Below are positions 18,090 to 26,036 of a stretch of 64,000 nt of DNA, one piece after another. The position numbers and the translations under genes were made by a program. The notes under the pieces were generated by a model that saw only the letters and a list, made by a program, of their open reading frames with translations, was not told where the DNA came from and did not search any database. Position 1 is the stretch's first letter. Every line of letters begins with the position of its first letter. This stretch comes from Bin95 sp965220855 (GTDB lineage: Bacteria; Pseudomonadota; Alphaproteobacteria; Bin95): assembly GCA_965220855.1 (NCBI GenBank), contig CBDCQY010000001.1:2852001-2916000 (forward strand). Direction: 5' to 3'.

Positions 18090-18503
18090 ATGGCCGAAGA
18101 GACCAGCATCGAGAGACTGTGCCGCGAGAGGAATCTGCGCCTCACCGGCCAGCGCCGGGTGGTCGCCCGCGTGCTCTCGGAAAGCCTCGATCATCCGGAT
18201 GTCGATACCGTCTATCGCCGCGCCAGCCGGCTCGACCGCAACATCTCCATCGCCACCGTCTATCGCACGCTCAAGCTGTTCGAGGACGCCAATGTGCTCA
18301 TGCGCCACGATTTCGGCGGCGGGCGGGCGCGGTATGAGGAAGCCGGCGACCATCACGACCATCTGATCGATATCGAGACCGGCGAGGTGCAGGAGTTCTA
18401 CGACGCCGAACTGGAAGCGCTGAAGAGCCGCATCGCCGAGAAACTCGGCTTCGAACTCGTCGATCATCGCCTGGAACTCTATGGACGGCGGCGCCCCGGC
18501 TAG
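18090..18503 (+). CDS. fur: Fur-family transcriptional regulator
   Basis: The 137-residue product has a winged-helix N-terminus (LTGQRRVVARVLSES, then NISIATVYRTLKLFEDANV) and a metal site around HHDH at 88-91, ending DHRLELYG. This is the Fur/Mur layout of alphaproteobacteria, without the zinc-binding CxxC pairs of gammaproteobacterial Fur. It would repress genes when iron (or manganese) is plentiful. The ATG at 18090 is preceded by GGCGGGG; in-frame upstream starts lack the conserved N-terminus. The gene overlaps the 5' end of an iron permease gene by 23 bases, tying it to iron uptake. Whether it is Fur proper or Mur cannot be decided from sequence. Confidence 0.88.
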   Translation: MAEETSIERLCRERNLRLTGQRRVVARVLSESLDHPDVDTVYRRASRLDRNISIATVYRTLKLFEDANVLMRHDFGGGRARYEEAGDHHDHLIDIETGEVQEFYDAELEALKSRIAEKLGFELVDHRLELYGRRRPG

Positions 18504-20181
18504 AAGCTGGAGGCTGGACCGCTGGGGCCTGGTGACGCTGCTGGTGGCGCTGCTGGCCGCCCTGCCGGTCGCCGCCGTGGTCTGGACCGCGGTCACGCCA
18601 ACGCTCGATATCTGGCGCCATCTCGCCTCGACGGTGCTGCCGACCTACGCCTGGAACTCCTTCCTGCTGGGCGCCGGGGTCGCCGTCGGCACGGCGACGA
18701 TCGGCGTCGCCACCGCATGGCTGGTCACCATGTATCGCTTTCCGGGCGCGCCCGCCTTCGAGTGGCTGCTGCTGCTGCCGCTCGCCATGCCCTCCTATGT
18801 GGTGGCCTATGTCTATACCGACCTGCTGGAATATGCCGGTCCGGCGCAGGGCTTCCTGCGCGCGCTGTTCGGCTGGTCGAGCGCCCGCGACTACTGGTTC
18901 CCGGAAGTCCGCTCGCTCGGCGGCGCGATCGCGCTCTTCTCCCTGGTGCTCTACCCGTATGTCTATCTGGTCTCGCGAGCGGCCTTCATCGAGCAGAATA
19001 TCTGCGTGCTGGAGGCGAGCCGCGCGCTCGGCTGCACCGCCTGGCAGGCCTTTCGCCGCGTGGCGCTGCCGCTCGCCCGCCCGGCGGTGGCGATCGGCGT
19101 CATCCTGGCGCTCATGGAGACGCTCAACGATCTGGGCGCGGTCGAGTTCTTCGCGCTGCGCACCTTCACGGTCGGCATTTTCGATGTCTGGCTGAACTCG
19201 GGCAACGCCGCCGGCGCGGCCCAGCTGGCGCTCGTGCTGCTGCTGGTGATCGCCGGGCTGATCTGGGCCGAGCGCGCCGCCCGGCGCCGCCGGCGCTTTC
19301 ACCACACCAGCGGGCGCTACCGGCGGCTGAACCCGCACCGGCTCGAAGGCCGGAAGGCCGTCGCCGCCTTTCTGGTCTGCGCCCTGCCGGTGCTGTTCGG
19401 CTTCCTGCTGCCCTCCGGCGTGCTGGCCTGGCATGCGGTCGCCGCCTGGCAGCCGGGCCGGCTGGCGAACTTTCTGCTGCTGGCCGAGCACAGCCTGCTG
19501 CTGGCCGGCATCGCGGCGCTCTCGGCCTCGGCCTTCGGGCTGGTGCTGGCCTATGGCGCGCGGGCGGGCCGGCCGCCGATCGCCCAGGCGGCGGCGCGCT
19601 TCGGCACGCTCGGCTACGCCGTGCCGGGGGCGGTGCTGGCGCTCGGCGTCATGCTGCCGCTCGCCGGGCTCGACCGCGCCATCGACGCGCTGGCGCGGGC
19701 GGAGTTCGGCGTCTCGACCGGCCTGCTGCTGAGCGGCACCGTCTTCGCCGTCTCGGCCGCGCTCACCGTGCGCTTCCTCGCCATCGCCCATGGCGCGGTC
19801 GAGGCCGGCCTCGCCAAGGTCACGCCCAATATCGACAGCGCCGCCCAGACGCTCGGGCGCGGCCCCTTCGCGCGCCTCATGCGCGTGCATCTGCCGATCG
19901 TGCGCGGCAGCGTGCTGACCGGCGCGCTGGTGGTGTTCGTCGATTCGATGAAGGAGCTGCCGATGACGCTCATCCTCAGGCCCTTCAACTATGAGACGCT
20001 GGCCACCAATGTCTATCAGTTCGCCTCCGACGAGCTGCTGGAGGAATGCGCGCTCTCTGCGCTCGCCATCGTGCTGGTGGGCGCGCTGCCCGTGCTGCTG
20101 CTGACGCGCATCATCCGCCGCTCGCGCGCCGGCGAGGAACTGCTCCCCCAACGCCCCGCCCCCGCGCCGGCCCCCGCCTGA
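18481..20181 (+). CDS. fbpB: Ferric iron ABC transporter permease, fused two-module type
   Basis: This 566-residue inner-membrane protein has two similar halves, each with about six helices and an EAA-type coupling loop: EASRALGCTAWQAFRRVALPLARP near 180 and DSAAQTLGRGPFARLMRVHLPI near 455. That is the FbpB/FutB/SfuB architecture for Fe(III) import. The ATG lies inside the fur 3' end (23-base overlap). No periplasmic binding protein or ATPase gene for this transporter is in the window, so the partners must be elsewhere. Permease class is clear; iron is inferred from the family and the fur linkage. Confidence 0.85.
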   Translation: MDGGAPARSWRLDRWGLVTLLVALLAALPVAAVVWTAVTPTLDIWRHLASTVLPTYAWNSFLLGAGVAVGTATIGVATAWLVTMYRFPGAPAFEWLLLLPLAMPSYVVAYVYTDLLEYAGPAQGFLRALFGWSSARDYWFPEVRSLGGAIALFSLVLYPYVYLVSRAAFIEQNICVLEASRALGCTAWQAFRRVALPLARPAVAIGVILALMETLNDLGAVEFFALRTFTVGIFDVWLNSGNAAGAAQLALVLLLVIAGLIWAERAARRRRRFHHTSGRYRRLNPHRLEGRKAVAAFLVCALPVLFGFLLPSGVLAWHAVAAWQPGRLANFLLLAEHSLLLAGIAALSASAFGLVLAYGARAGRPPIAQAAARFGTLGYAVPGAVLALGVMLPLAGLDRAIDALARAEFGVSTGLLLSGTVFAVSAALTVRFLAIAHGAVEAGLAKVTPNIDSAAQTLGRGPFARLMRVHLPIVRGSVLTGALVVFVDSMKELPMTLILRPFNYETLATNVYQFASDELLEECALSALAIVLVGALPVLLLTRIIRRSRAGEELLPQRPAPAPAPA

Positions 20182-20190
20182 CCTCCGACG

Positions 20191-21885
20191 TCACGAGTCT
20201 TCGGCGTCCTTGGGCAGAAGGGCCGCGATCCGGTCCAGAACCTGCACGACTTCCGGGTGGATTTCCTCCGGCTTCATCGCTTCGGCGATGCGGTAATAGT
20301 CCGCCTTGCGCAGCGGCGGACGCGTCCCCTCGAACAGCTGCGGCAGGATGCTCTTGGAAGCCGGAATGCGGATCAGGGCTTCGCTGTCGCGCAGCGGATC
20401 GTCGATGGCGGAGGCGGGCAAATCCCTGCCGAGAATCTCCCGGACGATCCAGTCATCGCCGTCCTCGCCTCTCAGAAAACGCGCGAGCGCCGTCGGCACG
20501 AGCAGATAGTTCTCGATTTCGTAACGCTTCCAGACATGGGTATAGAGGCCGTCGGCGTTTACATCATGTTGATCATTCGGACGATTGTCGGAGTCGAGCA
20601 GCAGCAGCCCGCGAACCTCCCGGTCGGCGGCGCGCAGGCCGAAGAGATGCTGCCGGGCCTCGCGGGCGCGACGACCGCCGAGCGGGTAAAGGAACGGGTT
20701 GTCGAAGAAGCGCCGCGCCGGATGGTCGAGCTGTTTCGCCCAAGCTTCCAGAATGCGCCCGTCCGACTCGTCCTCGCAATAGAGCACTCCCCGGCTCTGC
20801 TCCGCCAGCAGCAAGTCGAGCGGCGAAGCGTGGCGGATCGCGGTCCGAACCTCGTCGCGCGCCGCGTTGTGGGCGAGAGGGTGCGGGCGGCCGACGAAGG
20901 AGACGATCTGCTCCGGGTCGGCAGCGTCCAGAATGGTCTCTGCATGGGTGGCGAGCACCAGCTGGCAGTCGCGGTCGCGGGCGAGCGCGCGCAGGCGGTC
21001 GAAGACCCGGCCCTGCAGCCAGACATGCAGATGGGCGTCCGGCTCGTCCACCAGCAGCACCGCGCTCCGGCGCGCATGGATGAAGGCGAACAGCAGCAGC
21101 GCCTGATGGAAGCCGCCGCCGCCCGAGGCGAGCTCGTAGCGGCTGCCGCGCTCTTCATACTCGCAACGGATGAAGGGCTGCGAGGGGTCGTATTCCGGGC
21201 GCTTCAGCCGGACCCGGAACAGATCGTCGATGTCTCCGGCCAGCCGGTCCCACGCCTCGCCGTCGTCCTCTGCCGAGATGTCCAGCAGCAGGTTGCGCAG
21301 CACGTCGCCCGGCTTGCCCTCGCCGATGCGCAGATCGCGATAACCGGGGTCGAAGCGCGGCTCCTCGGCCCCGATGCCGGAAAAGGCCGGGCAATGGGTG
21401 ACGCCGAGCCGGAGCGCCTCCGGCGGCAGATTCTCGGGGTCGAGCGGATTGGCGTAGATCTGCTCCGGCCCCTGATAGCGGAACTCCATGGTAAGCGCCC
21501 AGCCATCGTCGTCGTCGGCCCGCCCCTCGACCGCGATGCGGATCGGGCGCGGCCGACCGACCGCGACTTCCTGGCCTCCCTCCCGGTCCTTGTTTCGCCA
21601 GTTGGTCGCCCGCTCGTGCCACAACAGGTTGAAATGGCCGAGCGGCAGCGCGGTGAAGTCCTTGCGGGTGATCGGCTGGCCGATCCGTCGGCGGGGCCGG
21701 CCGGCCTCCATGGCCGCGCCCGGCCCCGCGCGCCAGCGCATGAGGCCGAAGGCCCAGGCGGAAAGCGCCTGGATCAGCGTCGTCTTGCCGGAATTGTTGG
21801 GGCCGGCCAGCACGGTCACCGGTTCGAGAACGAATTCCTGGCGCTCGAAACGCTTGAAGTTCTCGACGATGACGCGCTCGATCAC
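20191..21885 (-). CDS. OLD-family-like ATPase with C-terminal TOPRIM-like nuclease domain
   Basis: The 564-residue protein opens IERVIVENFKRFERQEF. Walker A GPNNSGKTT is at 28-36, an ABC-type signature in ELASGGGGFHQALLL, and Walker B with DEPDAHLH around Asp280. The C-terminal half has acidic motifs expected of TOPRIM: Glu371 in LYCEDESDGR and Asp431/Asp433 in LLLLDSDN. This is the plan of OLD nucleases, including P2 Old and GajA, which act on DNA in phage defence or repair. No UvrD-like GajB partner lies next to it. The start is GTG; 68 bases separate it from the divergent crotonase gene, and its stop is 9 bases from that of fbpB. An RM- or septu-like role is not indicated. Confidence 0.75.
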   Translation of the reverse strand: MIERVIVENFKRFERQEFVLEPVTVLAGPNNSGKTTLIQALSAWAFGLMRWRAGPGAAMEAGRPRRRIGQPITRKDFTALPLGHFNLLWHERATNWRNKDREGGQEVAVGRPRPIRIAVEGRADDDDGWALTMEFRYQGPEQIYANPLDPENLPPEALRLGVTHCPAFSGIGAEEPRFDPGYRDLRIGEGKPGDVLRNLLLDISAEDDGEAWDRLAGDIDDLFRVRLKRPEYDPSQPFIRCEYEERGSRYELASGGGGFHQALLLFAFIHARRSAVLLVDEPDAHLHVWLQGRVFDRLRALARDRDCQLVLATHAETILDAADPEQIVSFVGRPHPLAHNAARDEVRTAIRHASPLDLLLAEQSRGVLYCEDESDGRILEAWAKQLDHPARRFFDNPFLYPLGGRRAREARQHLFGLRAADREVRGLLLLDSDNRPNDQHDVNADGLYTHVWKRYEIENYLLVPTALARFLRGEDGDDWIVREILGRDLPASAIDDPLRDSEALIRIPASKSILPQLFEGTRPPLRKADYYRIAEAMKPEEIHPEVVQVLDRIAALLPKDAEDS

Positions 21886-21953
21886 TCGCCCTCTCCGTCC
21901 GTCAGTCTGCTAGGCTTCGGGGCAACATCCTACTCTGTAGCGGGGAAGGGGCG

Positions 21954-22730
21954 ATGGCGGAAGCGGTGCTGGCGACGGTCGAGGGCGGGGTCGGGGTGTT
22001 GACGCTCAACCGGCCCGACAAGTTCAACTGCATCTCCAGCGACCTGCTGGAGGGGCTGCGGGCCGGCATGGACCGCTTCGAGGCGGAGCAGGCCGTGCGC
22101 GCCGTGCTGATCGAGGCCCGCGGGCGGCAGTTCTGCACCGGGGCCGATCTCGACGAGGTGCTCGACCGGCGCCGCTCGGCCGAAGCGCTCAGGGAGTTCA
22201 TCGCCGCCATTCACGAGGTCACGCGGCGCTTCGAGGCCTCGCCGCTGCCGGTGGTGGCGGCGGTGCAGGGGCTGGCGCTCGCCGGCGGCATGGAACTGGT
22301 CATCGCCTGCGACACGGTGTTCGCCGCCGAGAGCGCGCGCATCGGCTGCCAGCACGCCCGCTACGGCCTGCCGCCCGGCGGCGGCGGCACGCAGCGCCTG
22401 GCGCGCATCGTCGGCCTGCGCCGGGCGCTCGACCTGATGTTCACCGCCCGCTGGCTGGACGCCGCCGAGGCGGAGCGCTGGGGCCTGTTCAACCATGTCG
22501 TTCCCGACGCCGAACTCGGCGCCCGGGCGCGCGCCTATTGCGCCGACCTCGCGGCCAAAAGCCGCCACGGCCTCGCCTTCATGAAAGCCATGACCCGCCG
22601 GGGCCTGGAAGGGCCGCTGGATGTCGGCCTGGCGCTGGAGGAGGGCGCGGTGGTGGCCGCGCTCCAGCACGCCGATGTGGCCGAAGGGCTGGCCGCCTTC
22701 CAGGCCCGCCGCGAACCGGAATTTCCCTAG
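21954..22730 (+). CDS. Enoyl-CoA hydratase/isomerase family protein
   Basis: The 258-residue crotonase-fold protein shows FCTGADLDEV (oxyanion region 1), LALAGGMEL with Glu114 at the position of the first catalytic Glu, and PGGGGTQRL. The position of the second catalytic Glu of true hydratases appears to be His134 (GCQHARYG). It may therefore be an isomerase, hydrolase or other crotonase, not a beta-oxidation hydratase. The RBS GAAGGGG lies just before the ATG. An acyl-CoA dehydrogenase gene follows 16 bases later with its own RBS. Confidence 0.88.
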   Translation: MAEAVLATVEGGVGVLTLNRPDKFNCISSDLLEGLRAGMDRFEAEQAVRAVLIEARGRQFCTGADLDEVLDRRRSAEALREFIAAIHEVTRRFEASPLPVVAAVQGLALAGGMELVIACDTVFAAESARIGCQHARYGLPPGGGGTQRLARIVGLRRALDLMFTARWLDAAEAERWGLFNHVVPDAELGARARAYCADLAAKSRHGLAFMKAMTRRGLEGPLDVGLALEEGAVVAALQHADVAEGLAAFQARREPEFP

Positions 22731-22746
22731 GAGGACCCCTCCCCCG

Positions 22747-23952
22747 ATGCAGCTCGAATTCACCGCCGAGGAGCGCGCCTTCGCCGCCGAGGTCGAGGCC
22801 TTCTTCCAGGCGAGCCTGCCGCCCCGGCTCGCCGCCCAGGTGCGCCGCAACCCCTCCTATATCTCGCGGGAGGACATGCGCCGCTGGCAGCGCGCGCTCT
22901 ATGAGCGCGGCTGGATCGCGCCCAACTGGCCCGAGGAGCATGGCGGTCCCGGCTGGACGCCGACGGAGAAATTCATCTTCGAGGAGGCCTATCAGCGCCA
23001 CTACGCGCCCCGGCTCTCGCCTTTCGGGCTGATGATGGTCGGGCCGGTGATCTACACGTTCGGCAGCGAGGAGCAGAAGCGGCGCCATCTGCCCGCCATC
23101 CTGAAGAGCGAGACCTTCTGGTGCCAGGGCTATTCGGAGCCCGGCTCCGGGTCGGACCTCGCCTCGCTGCGCACCCGCGCGGTGCGCGACGGCGACGACT
23201 ACATCGTCAACGGGCAGAAGATCTGGACCAGCAGCGCCCATCACGCCGACTGGATTTTCGCCCTGGTGCGCACCGATCCGCACGCCCGGAAGCCGCAAGA
23301 GGGCATCTCCTTCCTGCTGATCGACATGACGACGCCCGGCATCGAGGTGCGCCCGATCATCTCCATGGATGGCGGGCATTATCTGAACCAGGTGTTCTTC
23401 ACCGATGTGCGCGCGCCAGTGGCGAACCGGGTCGGCGAGGAGAACCGGGGCTGGACTTACGCCAAGTTCCTGCTCGGCAATGAGCGCACCGGCATTGCGG
23501 GCGTCTCCAAATCGCGCATGAAGGTCGAGCGGCTGAAGGAGATCGCCGGCGCGGAGACCGGAACCGAGGGCGGGCGGCTCCGCGAGGACCCGGCTTTCAT
23601 AGCCCGGCTGGGCGAGGTCGAGGCCCGGCTCGGCGCGCTGGAGATCGTCAATCTGCGCACGCTCGCGGCGGAAGAGAAGGGCCGCGCGGCGGGGCCGGAA
23701 GCCTCGATCCTGAAAATCTGCGGCACGGAGATCGAGCAGGCGCTGAACGAGCTGCTGATCGAGGCGGTCGGCATGGACGCGCTGCCCTATTCGCTGGAAT
23801 GGACCCGGCTCGACAGCAATGAGGAGCCGCCCATCGCCGACCGGGCCGTCGGCCTGATGAGCGAGCGGCTGCTCCGCCGCGCCGCGTCCATCTATGGCGG
23901 CTCGAACGAAATTCAGCGCAATATCGTCGCCAAGCACGTATTGGGGCTTTGA
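22747..23952 (+). CDS. Acyl-CoA dehydrogenase family protein
   Basis: The 401-residue protein has the ACAD pattern: GWIAPNWPEEHGG, then CQGYSEPGSGSDLASL (FAD/substrate loop), GQKIWTSSAHHADW, and the C-terminal SIYGGSNEIQRNIVAKHVLGL. The usual MCAD-type catalytic Glu in the YEG position is Gly (YGGS), as in bacterial long-chain or steroid-type members that use another base. It oxidises an acyl-CoA with FAD in the cytosol. AGGAGG lies 12 bases before the ATG, which fixes the start. The stop lies inside the left copy of the 67-base repeat; in the inferred ancestral order bisC followed within 5 bases. Confidence 0.9.
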   Translation: MQLEFTAEERAFAAEVEAFFQASLPPRLAAQVRRNPSYISREDMRRWQRALYERGWIAPNWPEEHGGPGWTPTEKFIFEEAYQRHYAPRLSPFGLMMVGPVIYTFGSEEQKRRHLPAILKSETFWCQGYSEPGSGSDLASLRTRAVRDGDDYIVNGQKIWTSSAHHADWIFALVRTDPHARKPQEGISFLLIDMTTPGIEVRPIISMDGGHYLNQVFFTDVRAPVANRVGEENRGWTYAKFLLGNERTGIAGVSKSRMKVERLKEIAGAETGTEGGRLREDPAFIARLGEVEARLGALEIVNLRTLAAEEKGRAAGPEASILKICGTEIEQALNELLIEAVGMDALPYSLEWTRLDSNEEPPIADRAVGLMSERLLRRAASIYGGSNEIQRNIVAKHVLGL

Positions 23953-24012
23953 AGATCATGACAACCGTTCCCCACGGCTCCCACTGGGGCGCCTTCCGGG
24001 CCGAGGTGGCGG
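23946..24012 (+). repeat. Left 67-base direct repeat flanking the low-GC cassette
   Basis: This copy begins GCTTTGAAGATCATGACAAC and ends GGGCCGAGGTGGCGG. It covers the acyl-CoA dehydrogenase stop and the first 18 codons of a bisC-like start. It matches 26037-26103 at 65 of 67 positions; the mismatches are at 23956 (T versus C) and 23996 (C versus T). Similarity stops sharply at both ends. Confidence 0.95.
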
Positions 24013-24047
24013 TGAAACGAGCCAATGACAGCGTATCCGCCGGTTGA
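23958..24047 (+). pseudogene. Truncated duplicate of the bisC 5' end
   Basis: The left repeat reproduces the first 18 codons of the molybdoenzyme (MTTVPHGSHWGAFRAEVA). The reading frame then enters cassette sequence and stops after 29 codons. It is a by-product of the insertion and is unlikely to be functional, although ribosomes leaving the acyl-CoA dehydrogenase gene could still start here. Confidence 0.8.
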
Positions 24048-24155
24048 CTCTATTGCGGATCATGTGCGAGCGTCATTGCCCCGTAGCATTCGGGTTGCGA
24101 CCACACGCGAACGCATCCTTTGATCAGCGCGGACAGCGCTGGGGGCAACTGACAC

Positions 24156-24920
24156 ATGAACCTGGTTCAGACAGTAATACAAGCGCAACGCGCCTTCGAC
24201 TGCGTTGCCGAACAGCCTTGGTGCGTCAAACCATCCGTACCAATCTTGTTCTTCGGAGATGTCACAGCCTATCGTGATTCTCCTTTGCGCGTGCTCACAG
24301 TTGGACTGAATCCCTCTCTGATCGAGTTTCCAGCAGAGCAACCTTTTCGACGTTTCCCTATCCTGCAAAACAATGCGAATCCAGAACCTCACGATTACCT
24401 TGCTGCGATGTCGGACTACTTCCGTGCAAAGCCATACAGTCGTTGGTTCAACGCCTTCGAACCGCTCCTCAATGGCATGAATGCCAGCTATTATGGACAC
24501 AAACTGTCTACTGCTCTGCATACAGATCTTTGCTCACCGATCGCTACAGATCCAACGTGGAGTAAACTTGATAAGATGCATCAAGCAGCTCTCCAAACAA
24601 AGGGAATTCCACTCTGGCATAAACTTTTGCAAGAACTTCAACCTCAAGTTATAATTGTATCGATAGCAAGGAAGTATCTCGACTACATCGGATTTGAATC
24701 TGTAACTGATTGGAAAATTATTCACACTTTTGGAAAATCATCAAACGGAGATATTCTGAAGCAACCTCATAAACTTTGGGCACGGTGGTATAGGGTCGGT
24801 AACAAATCGTCCGCATTCTTTTTTGGACGCGCAGCTCAAACACCATTTGGGCTAATGTCCAATTCACAAAAACAGGAATCTGGGCAAATTTTTCTGGAGA
24901 TATATCATGATGGACCGTAG
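24156..24920 (+). CDS. Cassette gene 1: unknown, possible uracil-DNA-glycosylase-like fold
   Basis: I cannot name this 254-residue family with certainty. Near residues 40-50 it has RVLTVGLNPSLIEFP, which resembles the first active-site motif (G-x-x-P-x-x-E/Y) of uracil-DNA-glycosylase-like folds. A polar HTDLCSPIATDPTW block, a hydrophobic beta strand PQVIIVSIA, and a late GRAAQTPFGLMS follow. There is no signal peptide or membrane segment. Base and codon use differ strongly from all neighbours (A/T-ending codons are common), a sign of transfer. It is preceded only by a weak GGGGG RBS. The last 14 bases overlap cassette gene 2, so the two products are probably made together. The glycosylase link is weak. 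Confidence 0.75.
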   Translation: MNLVQTVIQAQRAFDCVAEQPWCVKPSVPILFFGDVTAYRDSPLRVLTVGLNPSLIEFPAEQPFRRFPILQNNANPEPHDYLAAMSDYFRAKPYSRWFNAFEPLLNGMNASYYGHKLSTALHTDLCSPIATDPTWSKLDKMHQAALQTKGIPLWHKLLQELQPQVIIVSIARKYLDYIGFESVTDWKIIHTFGKSSNGDILKQPHKLWARWYRVGNKSSAFFFGRAAQTPFGLMSNSQKQESGQIFLEIYHDGP

Positions 24921-25839
24921 ATTATGTTTCATTCAATTCTCGCATCCAGGAGAGGAACAAGAACCATGCGATAAATCGATGATCGGCTGGAATGCAACTT
25001 ACCGAAAGCATAAAGGAAAGTTGAAACCTGTAAGTCATAAACGTAAATTTATGCAATTGCACGGAGAATGGATAAAGAAAGATAAGACAAAATGTCTCGG
25101 CGATCTGTGGGCATGGGGTGAGTGGGAACCAGAATCTAATGTCATCTTTGAGTTCGATGCGACGAGTGACAAGCTTCTCTATCCCCGTTATCTTTGGAGA
25201 CCTTACTGGATTCCAAAGAAGACTTATCGTGGCTTGCACAACACCGATCCATTCATATTTGGCGATTGCATGCTATATTCCAATTGTGGGCAATTTGCCC
25301 GGAAAAGTCTCGGTTTGCGGCAGCTCGCTAGAGGATCGATAATAGCTTTTGGAAGCGGGAAGAAAGATATCGATGGAAGGCGAAGGTGGATGCTTGATAC
25401 TGTATTGGTGGTTAAACGGAGTTACGCCTACGATCCGCAATGTCCGCAATTAGCGTTGAGAGGCAGAGTGCCGGAGTCATTTTTCAACATAACTGGCAGA
25501 CCACTTGCCGATAATCCGAGTCAGTCGGAACAGAGAGTAATTGGAAAGCCCCGTTTGTACCAAGGAGCAACGCCGGATGAATCGGTGGAAGGAATGTTCA
25601 GCTTTTTCCCAGCGATGCCAGCGGGCGGGCTGTCAGGATTTAGACGGCCATTTATTGATCTCCCTAAGAAGTATTTTAATCCTTACAGTTGGCGCGGGCC
25701 AAAAGGTCTTCGATGCAATCTTGACATCGATGAGCGGCGGGAATTATGGAACTCTCTAGTCAGACAAGTTTACGATGCCGGACTTGTTCTCGGCACACGC
25801 GCCGACGTTCCCCCTAGGCGGATGACGGCTGGACCATGA
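24907..25839 (+). CDS. Cassette gene 2: unknown soluble protein
   Basis: This 310-residue protein is of no family I can name. It starts with a FSHPGEEQEP block, then has FMQLHGEWI, LWAWGEWEPESNV, PRYLWRPYWIP, HNTDPFIFGDCMLYSNCGQ and LARGSIIAFGSG, ending a strand with WMLDTVLVV. The mixture of many Trp/Tyr/Gly motifs and a small beta-rich core (about 135-175) resembles a nucleic-acid or ligand-binding fold such as PUA/ASCH, but that is conjecture. CTGGAG lies seven bases before the ATG. The start overlaps gene 1 by 14 bases. The last ~15 codons are GC-rich, so the cassette-host junction, or an older fusion, may lie near here. Confidence 0.75.
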   Translation: MMDRRLCFIQFSHPGEEQEPCDKSMIGWNATYRKHKGKLKPVSHKRKFMQLHGEWIKKDKTKCLGDLWAWGEWEPESNVIFEFDATSDKLLYPRYLWRPYWIPKKTYRGLHNTDPFIFGDCMLYSNCGQFARKSLGLRQLARGSIIAFGSGKKDIDGRRRWMLDTVLVVKRSYAYDPQCPQLALRGRVPESFFNITGRPLADNPSQSEQRVIGKPRLYQGATPDESVEGMFSFFPAMPAGGLSGFRRPFIDLPKKYFNPYSWRGPKGLRCNLDIDERRELWNSLVRQVYDAGLVLGTRADVPPRRMTAGP

Positions 25840-26036
25840 GGAGGCCAATGTAATGGTAGCACAGTCAAGCAGATTTGTTGACTTGTCTCTTGTTGGCCAT
25901 CGATCTCTTTGCTGCCCCCTCGGCGGTCGGCTGGGAGGCGTCGTCATCGGGGCGAGGATGGGTCGTCCAGCCATAGGTTGATCGGCCGTCGAATGCCGGG
26001 CAAGCTTGGGCTTGTCATCGCGCCATCGACAGGCGA
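25840..26036. other. Non-coding right end of the cassette
   Basis: GC rises toward host level across this 197-base stretch. An 8-base inverted match (GGCTGGAC near 25827 and GTCCAGCC near 25966) spans it. Peptides encoded on the minus strand look like those of dispersed GC-rich intergenic repeats, not of a gene. No promoter or integrase remnant was recognised. It ends directly at the right direct repeat. Confidence 0.5.

Noticed and set aside
18298..20151. 617-codon open frame antisense to fbpB
   Set aside because: Same reason: Gln/Arg-rich low-complexity sequence opposite a clear permease.
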